64,000 nt of DNA from Bog-473 sp963744935. Lineage in GTDB: Bacteria > Actinomycetota > Acidimicrobiia > Acidimicrobiales > RAAP-2. A program made the position numbers and the translations under genes. Below, piece by piece: positions 26,023 to 34,956 of this stretch. The notes beneath the pieces were generated by a model that made no database searches, was not told the origin of the DNA, and saw nothing but the letters and a program-made list of their open reading frames with translations. The DNA lies in the NCBI GenBank assembly GCA_963744935.1, contig CAVUVM010000004.1, forward strand, positions 682,001-746,000, read 5' to 3'. The first letter of the stretch is position 1. Each line of letters starts with the position of its first letter.

Positions 26023-27113
26023 CCAACCCCGCCGTGACCACGCTCGAACAGGCCGAGGCGGCGGCCGCCGCGATGGAGGACGTCGCTCCCGTTCCCGACG
26101 ACACCGCCGACGTCGACCTGTCGAATCGTCAGAAGGTGGCGGTCGTCCTGGCCCAGCTGGGCCCCAAGCGCGCCACCGCCATCCTGCGCGAGATGACGGA
26201 CCCCGACGCGATCGAGCTGACGACCGAGATCGCCAACCTCCCGTCCCTCGACACCGACACCGTCGTCGGGGTGCTCGACGAGTTCGTCGAACGCGTGCGC
26301 GGCAGGTCGCTGGTGAGCCAGGGGGGACTGGACCTGGCGCGCCAATTCCTCAGCGAACGACTGGGCAAGGCACGGGCCGACGAGGTCCTCGACCAGATGG
26401 AATCCAAGCTGGCGGTCGGCCCGCTGGCCGTGCTGGCCACAGCCGACCCGCGGCGGGTGGTGGGCGTGCTGGCCGAGCAGCAGCCGCAGACGGTCGCCGT
26501 GCTCCTCGCCCATATGCGGCCCGAGGATGCCGCCCGCATCATCGGCGCGTTGCCGGCCGAGTTCCGGATCAAAGTGGCGCGGCGCATCGCCCAGCTCGAC
26601 CGGGTGGACCCCGCCGCCGTCCGCCAGACCACCACGCTCATTGAGGCCAAGCTACGAAGCCTCCACACGCTGGGCTCTACCAGCAGCGTCGGTGGCGCCT
26701 CGGCCATCGCCGAGATCCTCACCCATGCGGACCGCAACACGGAGCGCCAGATCCTCGGCCAACTCGAAGACGAAGACACCGAGTTGGCCGAAAAGATCCG
26801 GGCAAACCTGTTCACGTTCGAAGACGTCGTCGCACTCGACGACCGTTCCCTGCAGCAGATCCTGCGCAAGGTGTCGCCCACCACATTGGCGGTGGCGCTC
26901 AAGGGCGCCTCTTTCGAAGACGGCGCGTTGGCTCGCATCCGTCAGAACCTGACCGAACGCGCGTCCAAGTCTCTCGAGGAGGAGCTCGAGGTGTTGGGCG
27001 CCGTCCGGACGTCCCAGGTCGACGATGCGCAGGCCGAGGTGGTCCGGGCCGCCCGCGAGCTCGACGATGAGGGCGTCATCGTCATCGCCCGTGACGACGA
27101 GATGATCCGATGA
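26019..27113 (+). CDS. fliG: flagellar motor switch protein FliG
   Basis: 364 residues from the ATG that overlaps the fliF stop. FliG N, middle and C domains are all visible: NRQKVAVVLAQLGPKRATAI at the N-terminus, the middle-domain EHPQ-type motif as EQQPQTVAVLLAHM, and the C-domain with LFTFEDVVALDDRSLQQILR carrying the charged torque helix. A 25-residue acidic extension precedes the usual N-terminus. FliG transmits force from the MotA stator to the rotor. The 3' end overlaps fliH. Confidence 0.95.
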   Translation: MTNPAVTTLEQAEAAAAAMEDVAPVPDDTADVDLSNRQKVAVVLAQLGPKRATAILREMTDPDAIELTTEIANLPSLDTDTVVGVLDEFVERVRGRSLVSQGGLDLARQFLSERLGKARADEVLDQMESKLAVGPLAVLATADPRRVVGVLAEQQPQTVAVLLAHMRPEDAARIIGALPAEFRIKVARRIAQLDRVDPAAVRQTTTLIEAKLRSLHTLGSTSSVGGASAIAEILTHADRNTERQILGQLEDEDTELAEKIRANLFTFEDVVALDDRSLQQILRKVSPTTLAVALKGASFEDGALARIRQNLTERASKSLEEELEVLGAVRTSQVDDAQAEVVRAARELDDEGVIVIARDDEMIR

Positions 27114-27790
27114 GCAGCAGCCTGCACGCGGCGAGAGACCTCAGTCGCGCCCACGGGGTGTCGGTCCGGCCTCGCCCGCACGATCCTGGAGTGCCGATCG
27201 ACTACGTCGTGCTGTCGAAGGACGCCCGAGCCAGCGCGGCGGACGCTGGACGCGATGCCGGCTACGAGGATGGCTACGCCGCCGGCCAAGAAGCGGCGCG
27301 AGCCGAGACGGTCGAGGCAGCACGCCGGGCCCGTGTCCGCCTCGAGCAGGCGCTCGGAGCCCTCGGGCACGCCAGCGACGCCGCCGCGCTGGCCTTCGCC
27401 GAACGACGCGACCAACTCGAGCACTCGGTGACCGCGTTCGCCTTCGATCTGGTGGAGACGCTTCTCGGGCGTGAGCTGGCGCTGACGGCCGAGCCCGGAC
27501 GCGACGCCGTGGCCCGCGCCCTCGCCGTCGACTGCAGTGACCTCCCGGCGATGGTGCGCATCCATCCCGACGACGCCGAGGCGCTGCGCGGCGTGGACGG
27601 CGACGCCCTGGCGGGAACCCGGGAGCTGACCCTCGTCGTCGACGCGTCGGTCGAACCCGGCGGAGCAGTCGTGGAGATCGGCGAGGCGACCATCGACAGC
27701 CAGCTCTCCGCCGCCGTGCAACGGGTGCGCGACGTCCTGATCACCCGCCCGGACGAGACCGCCACCGAGCACGACGAGAGGGCGTCATGA
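27110..27790 (+). CDS. fliH: flagellar export ATPase regulator FliH
   Basis: 226 residues. The glycine-repeat helix AGRDAGYEDGYAAGQEAARA (GxxxG motifs around residues 45-65) is diagnostic for FliH, followed by a coiled coil and a globular C-terminal half ending in the conserved EPGGAVVEIGEATIDSQLSA segment. FliH holds the FliI ATPase inactive and brings it to the export gate. It overlaps both fliG and fliI by four bases. Confidence 0.88.
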   Translation: MSSSLHAARDLSRAHGVSVRPRPHDPGVPIDYVVLSKDARASAADAGRDAGYEDGYAAGQEAARAETVEAARRARVRLEQALGALGHASDAAALAFAERRDQLEHSVTAFAFDLVETLLGRELALTAEPGRDAVARALAVDCSDLPAMVRIHPDDAEALRGVDGDALAGTRELTLVVDASVEPGGAVVEIGEATIDSQLSAAVQRVRDVLITRPDETATEHDERAS

Positions 27791-29104
27791 CCGGGGTGCT
27801 CGAAGAGCTGGCGGAGTCTGCGCGCGCCGCAGCCCGGCCCCTTCGGTACGGCCGCGTCGACCAGGTCGTCGGGATGTCCATCGAGGTGGCCGGTCTCCCC
27901 GCCGCGGTCGGTGACGGGGTTGTGCTGCTGCTCGACGACGGTCCGCTGGAGGCCGAGGTCGTTGCCTTGCGGAACGGGAGGGCGGTGTGCGTGGCGCTCG
28001 GCGAGACCACCGGCATTCGGGCAGGCACGCCGGCCACGTTGTACGGACGCCCCATCACGCTGCGCGTGGGCGAGCATCTCCTCGGCCGCATCGTCGACGG
28101 CCTCGGTCGGCCCATCGACGGCGGTCCCCGGCTGCGCGGGGACGACCTGACGATCCATGGCGTGCCGCCCCATCCGCTGCGGCGCGGCCTCGTGGAGGAG
28201 CAACTGTCGCTCGGGGTGCGCGTGCTCGATGCGCTCATACCTTGCGGCAAGGGTCAGCGGCTCGGCATCTTCTCCGGATCCGGAGTGGGGAAGTCGTCGC
28301 TGCTCTCCATGATCGCGCGGGGGACCCAAGCGGACGTCTCCGTGGTGGCTCTCATCGGAGAGCGTGGCCGCGAGGTGGCGGAGTTCATTCAGCGCGACCT
28401 CGGTCCCGAGGGGCTGGCGCGGGCGGTCGTCGTCGTCGCCACGTCCGACGCCCCGGCCATGGTGCGCATTCGCGCCGCCTTCACGGCCACACGCATCGCC
28501 GAGTGGTTCCGGGACACCGGGCGCGACGTGCTGCTCATGATGGATTCGGTAACCCGGTTCGCCATGGCCCAGCGCGAGGTGGGCCTCGCTGCGGGGGAAC
28601 CGCCGGCGACCCGGGGCTACCCCCCCAGCGTGTTCGGGCTGCTTCCGCGCCTCCTCGAGCGCGGCGGGCGGGCCGAGCGAGGTTCGATCACGTGCCTCTA
28701 CACCGTGTTGGTCGAGGGTGATGACATCAACGAACCGATCGCCGACGCCACCAGGTCCATCCTCGACGGCCACGTGCGGCTCACGCGCTCTTTGGCCGAG
28801 AGCGGGCACTACCCGGCCGTCGACGTACTCGAATCTGTTTCGCGGGTCGCTCCTGCCATCGCCTCGGAGGAGGTGCTGCACGCTGCCTCCCGTGTGCGGG
28901 AGCTCCTCGCCGCCTGGCGCGACGCGCGCGACCTCATCGAGATCGACGCCTATGTGCCAGGGACGAACCCGGTGGTCGACCGGGCCGTGGCGTGCAAGCC
29001 GGCCATCGACGCCTTCCTCCGCCAACCCGTGCGCGGTGAGCGACCTCGATGCGGCGCTCTCCGGTCTTCTGGCGCTGGCCGCCGCCGACGGGGCGACGTC
29101 ATGA
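27787..29104 (+). CDS. fliI: flagellar export ATPase FliI (needs a one-base correction near 29020-29040)
   Basis: An F1-beta-like ATPase of the flagellar type III export apparatus. Walker A GSGVGK is at residues 164-169, with RGREVAEF and LLMMDSVTRFAMAQREV (Walker B region) following. The family sequence runs to AIDAFLRQPVR at about 29034. The current frame then turns arginine-rich and stays open, whereas the next frame gives VSDLDAALSGLLALAAADGA and stops at 29102-29104, overlapping the fliJ start as ATGA. That is the expected FliI C-terminus, so a +1 frameshift is inferred; corrected length is about 438 residues. Read literally, the frame would run on into the downstream hydrolase gene, which I consider an artefact. 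Confidence 0.88.
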
Positions 29105-29539
29105 GGGCGTTCCGCTTCCGCCTCGAGTCGGTGGCCCGCGTGCGCGGGCACCAGGAGCGGGCAGCGGCGCAACGCTTCGCGCTCGGCGACACGCGACCTA
29201 CGCAACGCGCAGACCCGGTGTGCCCAGATGCGCGCCGCGACGCGGCAGCTGGAGTTTCCCGAGGGACACACCCACATGGCGGCCCTCTTGTGGGTCCAGG
29301 AGCAGTCCGACCGCATGGCCGAGCTGGTCCGACGACACGACGCGCTGGCGGCGAAGGCCGAGGCGGCAGCGGACGAGGCACGCGGAGCATGGGTCGAGGC
29401 CGAACGGCGCTGCCGTGCCCTGGGCCGGCTCGAGGAGCGTCAGCACAACCGCTGGCTCGTCGACGCCGACCGTGCTGTCGTCGCCGAACTCGACGACATG
29501 GCCACCGTCCGCTTCCGGAGAGGGCCCGACGCGCCATGA
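29101..29539 (+). CDS. fliJ: flagellar export protein FliJ (needs a one-base correction near 29185-29200)
   Basis: The first 30 codons from ATG 29101 give the FliJ start (RAFRFRLESVARVRGHQERA). After about 29190 the homologous frame is the next one: RDLRNAQTRCAQMRAATRQL, then a long coiled coil (DALAAKAEAAADEARGAWVE) to the stop at 29537-29539. Joining them by skipping one base gives about 145 residues, the normal FliJ length and all-helical character. FliJ is the central stalk-like chaperone of the export ATPase. Its stop overlaps the next gene as ATGA. Confidence 0.75.
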
Positions 29540-30732
29540 CGGTGACCGCGGTCACGCTGGCCGACATCCAACAGACGCTGGCCGAGCTGCAGGAAGCGAG
29601 CGGGACCACGGCCGGGAGCTCGGCGGGGAGCACCGACGCCGGCTTCGCTGCCGACCTGGACATGGCGACGGGGTCGCAGTCGGCCGTCGGGCTGGTCGAC
29701 GACCTGCTCGACGCCGATGCGATGGGGAGCGAGGCGTCGGGCGACAGCTCCCTGGCGGACCAGTCCGACGTGCTGGCGGTGTTGCTGGCGACCGACGGTG
29801 GCGCCGGTGTCGAGACGGGCTCCGCGCTTGCCCCGAGCACGGACGCAGCGGGCGATGTCGGCAGCGATGCGGGTGCCGGCAGCGTCAACGGCGCCGACGT
29901 CGTCGCCGAGGCGGAGTCCTTCGAGGGCACCCCCTACGTGTGGGGCGGCACGAGCCCGTCAGGATTCGACTGCTCGGGCCTCGTGCAGTACGTCTACGGG
30001 AAACTCGGGATCTCGCTGCCGCGCACGAGCGAGGAACAGAGCCAGGCCGGTACCGCCGTGCCGTCGCTCAGCAACGCGCAGCCGGGCGATCTGCTCTTCT
30101 TCGCCGGTTCGGACGGCACGCCCAGCGCGCCCGGCCACGTCGGCATCTACGTCGGGAACGGCGAGATGATCGACGCCCCCTACACCGGCACGACCGTGCA
30201 GGTGCAGGCGGTACCGGCGGACTCGGTGGTCGCCATACGCCGTGTGCTCCCGGCCGATGCGGACTCGTCGACTTCGGCTCCGGCGGTCACCGCGAGCGCC
30301 AACGGGTCGACCCAGATCGGGAACGTCGCCGTCCCCGACCAGTACGTCCAGACGATTGAGCAAGCGGCGGCGTCCAATGGCATACCCGCCTCTCTGCTCA
30401 GCGCCCTGCTGTACCACGAGAGCCGGTTCGAACCGGGGGCGGTCAGCTCAGCGGGGGCCGAGGGCATCGCACAGTTCATGCCGTCGACGGCCGCTGGCAT
30501 GGGTGTGAACCCGCTCGACCCGACGCAGTCGATCGACGGGGCGGCCCAGCTCCTCGGGAGCTACACCCGGCAGTTCGGCTCCTACGCCGACGCGCTGGCC
30601 GCGTACGACGCGGGCGCCGGTGCCGTGGAGCGCTACGGAGGTGTGCCGCCGTACGCCGAAACGCAGGCCTACGTACCAGCTGTGCTCTCCCTGGCGGGAC
30701 TGTCGGGGGCGGGAGTGGGCGAGGTCTCGTGA
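29536..30732 (+). CDS. NlpC/P60 peptidase fused to a lytic transglycosylase, probable flagellar wall hydrolase
   Basis: 398 residues with two wall-cutting domains. Residues about 118-240 are NlpC/P60: catalytic Cys146 in GFDCSGLVQYVYG, His201 in PGHVGIYVGNG. Residues about 268-390 are a goose-type/SLT transglycosylase with the catalytic Glu295 in LLYHESRFEPG and the conserved GAEGIAQFMPSTA and ALAAYDAGAGAVERYG motifs. The N-terminal 115 residues are low-complexity and there is no signal peptide, so export through the flagellar apparatus is plausible. It lies between fliJ and fliK and probably opens the wall for the rod, the job FlgJ does in proteobacteria. Confidence 0.9.
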   Translation: MTVTAVTLADIQQTLAELQEASGTTAGSSAGSTDAGFAADLDMATGSQSAVGLVDDLLDADAMGSEASGDSSLADQSDVLAVLLATDGGAGVETGSALAPSTDAAGDVGSDAGAGSVNGADVVAEAESFEGTPYVWGGTSPSGFDCSGLVQYVYGKLGISLPRTSEEQSQAGTAVPSLSNAQPGDLLFFAGSDGTPSAPGHVGIYVGNGEMIDAPYTGTTVQVQAVPADSVVAIRRVLPADADSSTSAPAVTASANGSTQIGNVAVPDQYVQTIEQAAASNGIPASLLSALLYHESRFEPGAVSSAGAEGIAQFMPSTAAGMGVNPLDPTQSIDGAAQLLGSYTRQFGSYADALAAYDAGAGAVERYGGVPPYAETQAYVPAVLSLAGLSGAGVGEVS

Positions 30733-32078
30733 CGCCCGCAGCGGTCTCGACGACCACGCTCGGCGGCGCCCCCGCGGCGGTCGGGCCCGCCGAGTCACAG
30801 ACGCCGGCATCGGCCGCGGAGACCGACGAGTGCGTGGACGACCCCGCAGTGTCCCCCTTCGAGCGCATCCTCTCGAAGGGTCACGGCGGCGCCGCGCTCC
30901 CCGGGCGGACGGCCCGACCGGTGGACGACCACACCGGCGCCGCGTCGGGCGCCGGACACGGACCCGTCCCGGGAGTGCCTGCGCCGCCATCGGAAATGTC
31001 GCCCGACGCTCGCAGCAGCGACGGGACCTCGGTCGGCGTCGATGCCCTCGTCGCTCTCGACCTGGGTGTCACCAGCAGCGCCGACGGCGGGGGCGGCGCC
31101 GACGTCACTGCAGGCACGGCCGGCGAGGACGCCGCGCGCGACCCAGAGGGCGCGCACGCCCACGGCCCAGATGGCACGCACACACCGGACGCCACACGCG
31201 AGGCGGACGGACCGGGGGGCGAAGGAGGCTCGCCGCTCGACACCGCGCCACCAGACGTCAGCTCCGCCTCGCTGGTCGCTGCCACTGCGAGCGTCGACCC
31301 GCCTTCGCACGACACCGCGAGGACCCCGACGACGGGCGTCGGCGCGAGCCGCACCTCCTCGGTCTCCGTCACCTCGGTGGCGACGATGCCCGACGACGGG
31401 AGACCTCTCTCGCTCCCGGCGTCCGTACCCGGCTTCGGCACTGCACCCGGCCCTCCCGGATCGCGGGGTGCAGTGCCGGCCGCTGAGAATCCGGCGGGTG
31501 CTACAGCGTCCAGAGCGACGGGGCCCGGCACCACCGTGCCCACCGCGACCAGTGGCATCGCGCCGGCCGCAGTCACCGGCGCCGTCGAGTCCGAGCACGG
31601 TGGTGACGCCACCGGTGCCACGGGTGACACCGCTGCCACGGTTGCCTCCGACGTGTCGCTCGACACGGCCGGGCTGGCCTCCTCCATCTCGGGTGCCCTC
31701 AGCCGCGGAAGCGGCAGCTACAACGTCGTGTTGAACCTGCACCCACCCGAGCTGGGTCAGGTGCAGGCGACGCTCTCTCTCCGAGGAGACCAGCTCCAGG
31801 TGGACCTGTCCCCCGAGCACGCCGCCGCCCACGACGCCCTCGAGAGCGCGTTGCCCGCCCTGCGCGAGCACTTGGCCCAGGGGGGCGTCGAGGTCGACGT
31901 GACCCTGGGCGACCCCGGCGCGGCGCACCATGGCGCGTCAGCGGGAGAAGGAACCGAACCGGGCTCCGACTCCGTTCGTGGGAGCGAAGACGATGAGCCC
32001 GACGCCTCTCTCCTATCCCCAACCGCAGCCGCCGGGCCGAGACCAGGACAGGCCGACCGCCTGCACCTCGTGTTGTGA
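30729..32078 (+). CDS. fliK: flagellar hook-length control protein FliK
   Basis: 449 residues from a GTG that overlaps the previous stop. The first 310 residues are disordered-looking Ala/Pro/Gly/Asp-rich sequence, as in FliK molecular rulers. The C-terminal domain is typical: NVVLNLHPPELGQVQATLSL, where HPPELG is the hallmark, followed by LQVDLSPEHAAAHDALESAL. FliK measures hook length and switches export specificity through FlhB. Position before flgD and flgE is the usual one. Confidence 0.88.
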   Translation: MTPAAVSTTTLGGAPAAVGPAESQTPASAAETDECVDDPAVSPFERILSKGHGGAALPGRTARPVDDHTGAASGAGHGPVPGVPAPPSEMSPDARSSDGTSVGVDALVALDLGVTSSADGGGGADVTAGTAGEDAARDPEGAHAHGPDGTHTPDATREADGPGGEGGSPLDTAPPDVSSASLVAATASVDPPSHDTARTPTTGVGASRTSSVSVTSVATMPDDGRPLSLPASVPGFGTAPGPPGSRGAVPAAENPAGATASRATGPGTTVPTATSGIAPAAVTGAVESEHGGDATGATGDTAATVASDVSLDTAGLASSISGALSRGSGSYNVVLNLHPPELGQVQATLSLRGDQLQVDLSPEHAAAHDALESALPALREHLAQGGVEVDVTLGDPGAAHHGASAGEGTEPGSDSVRGSEDDEPDASLLSPTAAAGPRPGQADRLHLVL

Positions 32079-32106
32079 CCGCGAGCTCCGATCGAAGGGA
32101 CATCAC

Positions 32107-32514
32107 ATGACCATGCCTGTCTCAGGTGTGACCGGCGGCACGGCCGGCGCGGACGACGCCACGCAGTCGAGCTCGGCGGCCGACGGGACCGCCGGCCTGC
32201 TCGATCCGAGCACCTTTCTCACCCTGCTCGTCGACGAGCTCAAGTATCAGAATCCGCTCGACCCCACCTCGGCTTCCGACTTCATGGGCCAGATCGCCTC
32301 GCTCTCCCAGGTCGAGCAGCTCCAGTCCGTCTCGACGGCGTCACAGATGGGCGAGGCGGCCGGGCTCATCGGCAAGACCGTCACCGCCGCCGACGGTGAC
32401 GGCACCCTCACCGGTGCTGTCACGGGCGTCACCAACGGGTCGAGCGGACCGCTGCTCGACGTCGGAGGAACGACCGTGGACCTCGACGCCGTCCAACAGA
32501 TCACCGACAGTTGA
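32107..32514 (+). CDS. flgD: flagellar hook scaffolding protein FlgD
   Basis: 135 residues, shorter than many FlgD proteins because the C-terminal Ig-like domain is reduced. The conserved core DPSTFLTLLVDELKYQNPLD followed by FMGQIASLSQVEQLQ is present at residues about 33-70. The remainder (IGKTVTAADGDGTLTGAVTG) is the start of the beta domain. FlgD forms the temporary cap on which hook subunits polymerise. flgE follows after 28 bases with AGGAG before its ATG. Confidence 0.9.
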   Translation: MTMPVSGVTGGTAGADDATQSSSAADGTAGLLDPSTFLTLLVDELKYQNPLDPTSASDFMGQIASLSQVEQLQSVSTASQMGEAAGLIGKTVTAADGDGTLTGAVTGVTNGSSGPLLDVGGTTVDLDAVQQITDS

Positions 32515-32542
32515 CGAGATCACGAAGAAAAGGAGCCATCAC

Positions 32543-33802
32543 ATGAGCGTTCGATCCCTCGGTGCCGCCGCTTCAGGCATCGAAACCATGCAGACCGATC
32601 TCGACACGATCGGCAACGACATCGCCAACTCCGAGACGGACGGCTTCAAGTCGGGCACGGCCGAGTTCGAGGACTTGCTCACCGAGCAACTCCAACCGGC
32701 TGGAGCGGCTGTGGGGACCACCGTGGCCAGCACCAACCCCACGTCTATCGGGGCGGGTGACGAGGTCTCGGCGATCAGTACCAATTTCTCCGAGGGGCCA
32801 GTGACCCAGACCGGCGTCAACACCGATGTCGCGATCGAGGGCAACGGATTTCTCGTCGTAAGCCAGAACGGGCAGACGGTCTACACGCGTGACGGCGACC
32901 TGCAGCTCGACGCCAACGGGAACCTGACCACCGCGAGCGGCGGGCTCGTCCTGGGTTGGTCACCCGGTCAGCCGACGACGTCGAATCCGGTGCCACTCAG
33001 CATCATCCCCGGATCGACCGAGCCCCCGGCCCAGACCGCGAACATCAATCTGGGCGGCAACCTGGCGGACGGCTCGACCGCCGCGGTCACCGTCACCACC
33101 ACCATCTACGACGCGCTCGGCGATGCCGTGCCGGTCGACCTGACCTTCACCCCGACGGGCGCCGCCAACACCTGGAGTCTCCAGGGCACGGTGGCCGGTG
33201 CCGCCTCGCCGCTGTGGGCGGCGCCCCAGACCATCGTCTTCGGGAACAACGGGCAGGTCGCGTCGGTCAACGGCGCCGCCATCGGAGCCAACGGGACGTC
33301 GATCGCCATCGCCAACCTCCCGAGCAATTACACGTGGAGCGGAGGAGCAGTCGACCTGGACCTGCCGGCACCGGGCTCTCAGAACGCCATCACCCAGTTC
33401 GCCTCCGACCAGACTCTGGCGGTGACGAGCCAGGACGGCTACGCCGCCGGCACGCTCGATTCGTACTCGATCGGCTCCGGCGGGACGATCACCGGGAGCT
33501 ACTCGAACGGGACGAGCCAGAGCCTGGGGACCATCGCCTTGGCGCAGTTCGCCAATCCCAACGGGTTAGAAGACGTCGGCAACACGGACTTCCTCCCGAC
33601 GGCCGCATCGGGGAACCCGCAGCTGGGCAGCCCGGGGACGGGCGGCCTCGGCAGCCTCCAGGGTGGCGCGGTCGAAGGCTCGAACGTGGACCTGGCCACC
33701 GAGCTCACCGACCTGATTGAGGCCCAAACCGCGTACCAGGCCAACACGAAGGTGGTCGACTCAACGTCCACCGCGCTCGAGTCGCTGGTCGAGATGTCCT
33801 GA
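32543..33802 (+). CDS. flgE: flagellar hook protein FlgE
   Basis: 419 residues. The N-terminal D0 motif is RSLGAAASGIETMQTDLDTI followed by GNDIANSETDGFKSG. The rod/hook family strand VAIEGNGFLVVSQNGQTVYT lies near residue 95, and the middle has IYDALGDAVPVDLTFTPTG, specific to FlgE. The C-terminal helix is VDLATELTDLIEAQTAYQAN. It is the only hook-class protein in the window; the distal-rod FlgF/FlgG equivalents are not here. It ends the operon, and a new flagellar-type promoter follows. Confidence 0.94.
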   Translation: MSVRSLGAAASGIETMQTDLDTIGNDIANSETDGFKSGTAEFEDLLTEQLQPAGAAVGTTVASTNPTSIGAGDEVSAISTNFSEGPVTQTGVNTDVAIEGNGFLVVSQNGQTVYTRDGDLQLDANGNLTTASGGLVLGWSPGQPTTSNPVPLSIIPGSTEPPAQTANINLGGNLADGSTAAVTVTTTIYDALGDAVPVDLTFTPTGAANTWSLQGTVAGAASPLWAAPQTIVFGNNGQVASVNGAAIGANGTSIAIANLPSNYTWSGGAVDLDLPAPGSQNAITQFASDQTLAVTSQDGYAAGTLDSYSIGSGGTITGSYSNGTSQSLGTIALAQFANPNGLEDVGNTDFLPTAASGNPQLGSPGTGGLGSLQGGAVEGSNVDLATELTDLIEAQTAYQANTKVVDSTSTALESLVEMS

Positions 33803-33830
33803 TTCGGGGTGCCCGCCGCGCGCTAACCCT

Positions 33831-33858
33831 GAACTTTGGCCCGCCGCGGGCCGTTACA
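33831..33858 (+). promoter_or_regulatory. candidate flagellar-type promoter of the flbD-motA operon
   Basis: TGAACTTT (33830-33837), 14-base spacer, CGTTACA at 33852-33858. Of the six copies this comes closest to the sigma-28 consensus: GCCGTTAC in place of GCCGATAA. Confidence 0.65.
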
Positions 33859-33895
33859 GAACGGTGGACGGAGCAATTTCTGGGGGAACTGAGCC

Positions 33896-34171
33896 GTGAT
33901 CGGCCTGCGCAAATTGGACGGATCCACCATGTACCTCAACGAGGACCTGGTAGAGCGCGTCGAGGGAGGGGTGAACTCGGCTGTCCACCTTGCCGACGGG
34001 ACCTACTTCGTGGTGCGCGACGACGTCGACACGATCACCGACCGGATCCGCTCGGAGAAGCAGGCCGTTCTCGCGGGCGCCTTGGCCCTCGCCTTTCGAG
34101 AGGCTCCCGCCTTCGCGCCCGCACTCGCAGCGGCGGGGCGCGCCGAGGTTCGCGGAGACGTGCTGCCATGA
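33896..34171 (+). CDS. flbD: FlbD family flagellar protein
   Basis: 91 residues from a GTG start. The opening (IGLRKLDGSTMYLNEDLVER, then GVNSAVHLADGTYFVVRDDV) is the FlbD pattern found before motA in Gram-positive flagellar operons. The molecular role of FlbD in these bacteria is not well defined. The last 30 residues are an alanine-rich extension beyond the usual family length. The stop overlaps motA by four bases. Confidence 0.85.
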   Translation: MIGLRKLDGSTMYLNEDLVERVEGGVNSAVHLADGTYFVVRDDVDTITDRIRSEKQAVLAGALALAFREAPAFAPALAAAGRAEVRGDVLP

Positions 34172-34956
34172 CACCCGTCGGCATCGTGATAGCGCTGATC
34201 GCGCTGATCGTCTCCATGACCATGGAGCACGGCCACGTGGCGTCGCTGATCAAGATCCCGCCGCTCCTGCTCGTCGTGGGCGGGAGCCTCGGGGCCACCA
34301 TGGCCGGCTACGACAGGCGCCAGCTCAAGGCCGTGCCCAAGGCGGCGAAGAGCGTCCTGCTCCCCCACCGCGGCCCCGACGTGCGAACCACCATCGACCA
34401 GCTGCTGGGCGTGGCCAAGGAGGTGCGCCAGAACCCCCTGGTGCTCGAGCAACTCGAGACCGACGATCCCTTTCTCAAGACCGGAGTCCAGCTGATCACC
34501 TCGACTTCTGACCCCGAGCGAGTCCACGAGGTCCTCGACGCTGAGATCAACGGCCTGCGAGTCCGCCACGCCGCCTCGATCAAATTCTTCTCGGACATGG
34601 CGGGCTACTCACCGACCTTCGGAATCCTCGGCACGGTCATCGGCCTCATCGGTGTGCTCGGACAATTGCAGAGCCCCGGCAAGCTCGGCCCGGCCATCGC
34701 GGCGGCCTTCACCGCCACGCTGTGGGGCGTCATGCTGGCCAACGTCGTCTGGCTGCCGATGTCCAACAAGCTCCGGCGACGATCAGATGAGGAAGTGGCC
34801 TACCGCGAGATGGTCACCGAGGGACTCCTCACCATGCAGCTCAACGTCTCGAGCTTGGACCTGCGCGACCGTCTCTACAGCTACCTCCCACCATCGGAAC
34901 GCGCCGAGAGCCCGGCTGCGGCGCCCGACGCGCTCGTTGCCGTGGAGGCGGCATGA
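34168..34956 (+). CDS. motA: flagellar motor stator protein MotA
   Basis: 262 residues with four membrane segments. The signature loop and third segment are visible as YSPTFGILGTVIGLIGVLGQ, containing the proline and TVIG motif conserved in MotA, followed by the fourth segment AAFTATLWGVMLANVVWLPM. The cytoplasmic loop carries the charged rotor-contact region (residues about 75-130). With MotB it forms the ion-conducting stator that pushes FliG. It overlaps flbD and motB. Confidence 0.94.
   Translation: MTPVGIVIALIALIVSMTMEHGHVASLIKIPPLLLVVGGSLGATMAGYDRRQLKAVPKAAKSVLLPHRGPDVRTTIDQLLGVAKEVRQNPLVLEQLETDDPFLKTGVQLITSTSDPERVHEVLDAEINGLRVRHAASIKFFSDMAGYSPTFGILGTVIGLIGVLGQLQSPGKLGPAIAAAFTATLWGVMLANVVWLPMSNKLRRRSDEEVAYREMVTEGLLTMQLNVSSLDLRDRLYSYLPPSERAESPAAAPDALVAVEAA

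Noticed and set aside
27787..30732. A single 981-residue protein joining FliI with the NlpC/P60-transglycosylase
   Set aside because: The middle part is Arg/Gly/Pro-rich out-of-frame sequence lying over fliJ. FliI, FliJ and the hydrolase each have their own ATGA-coupled boundaries once two single-base shifts are allowed.
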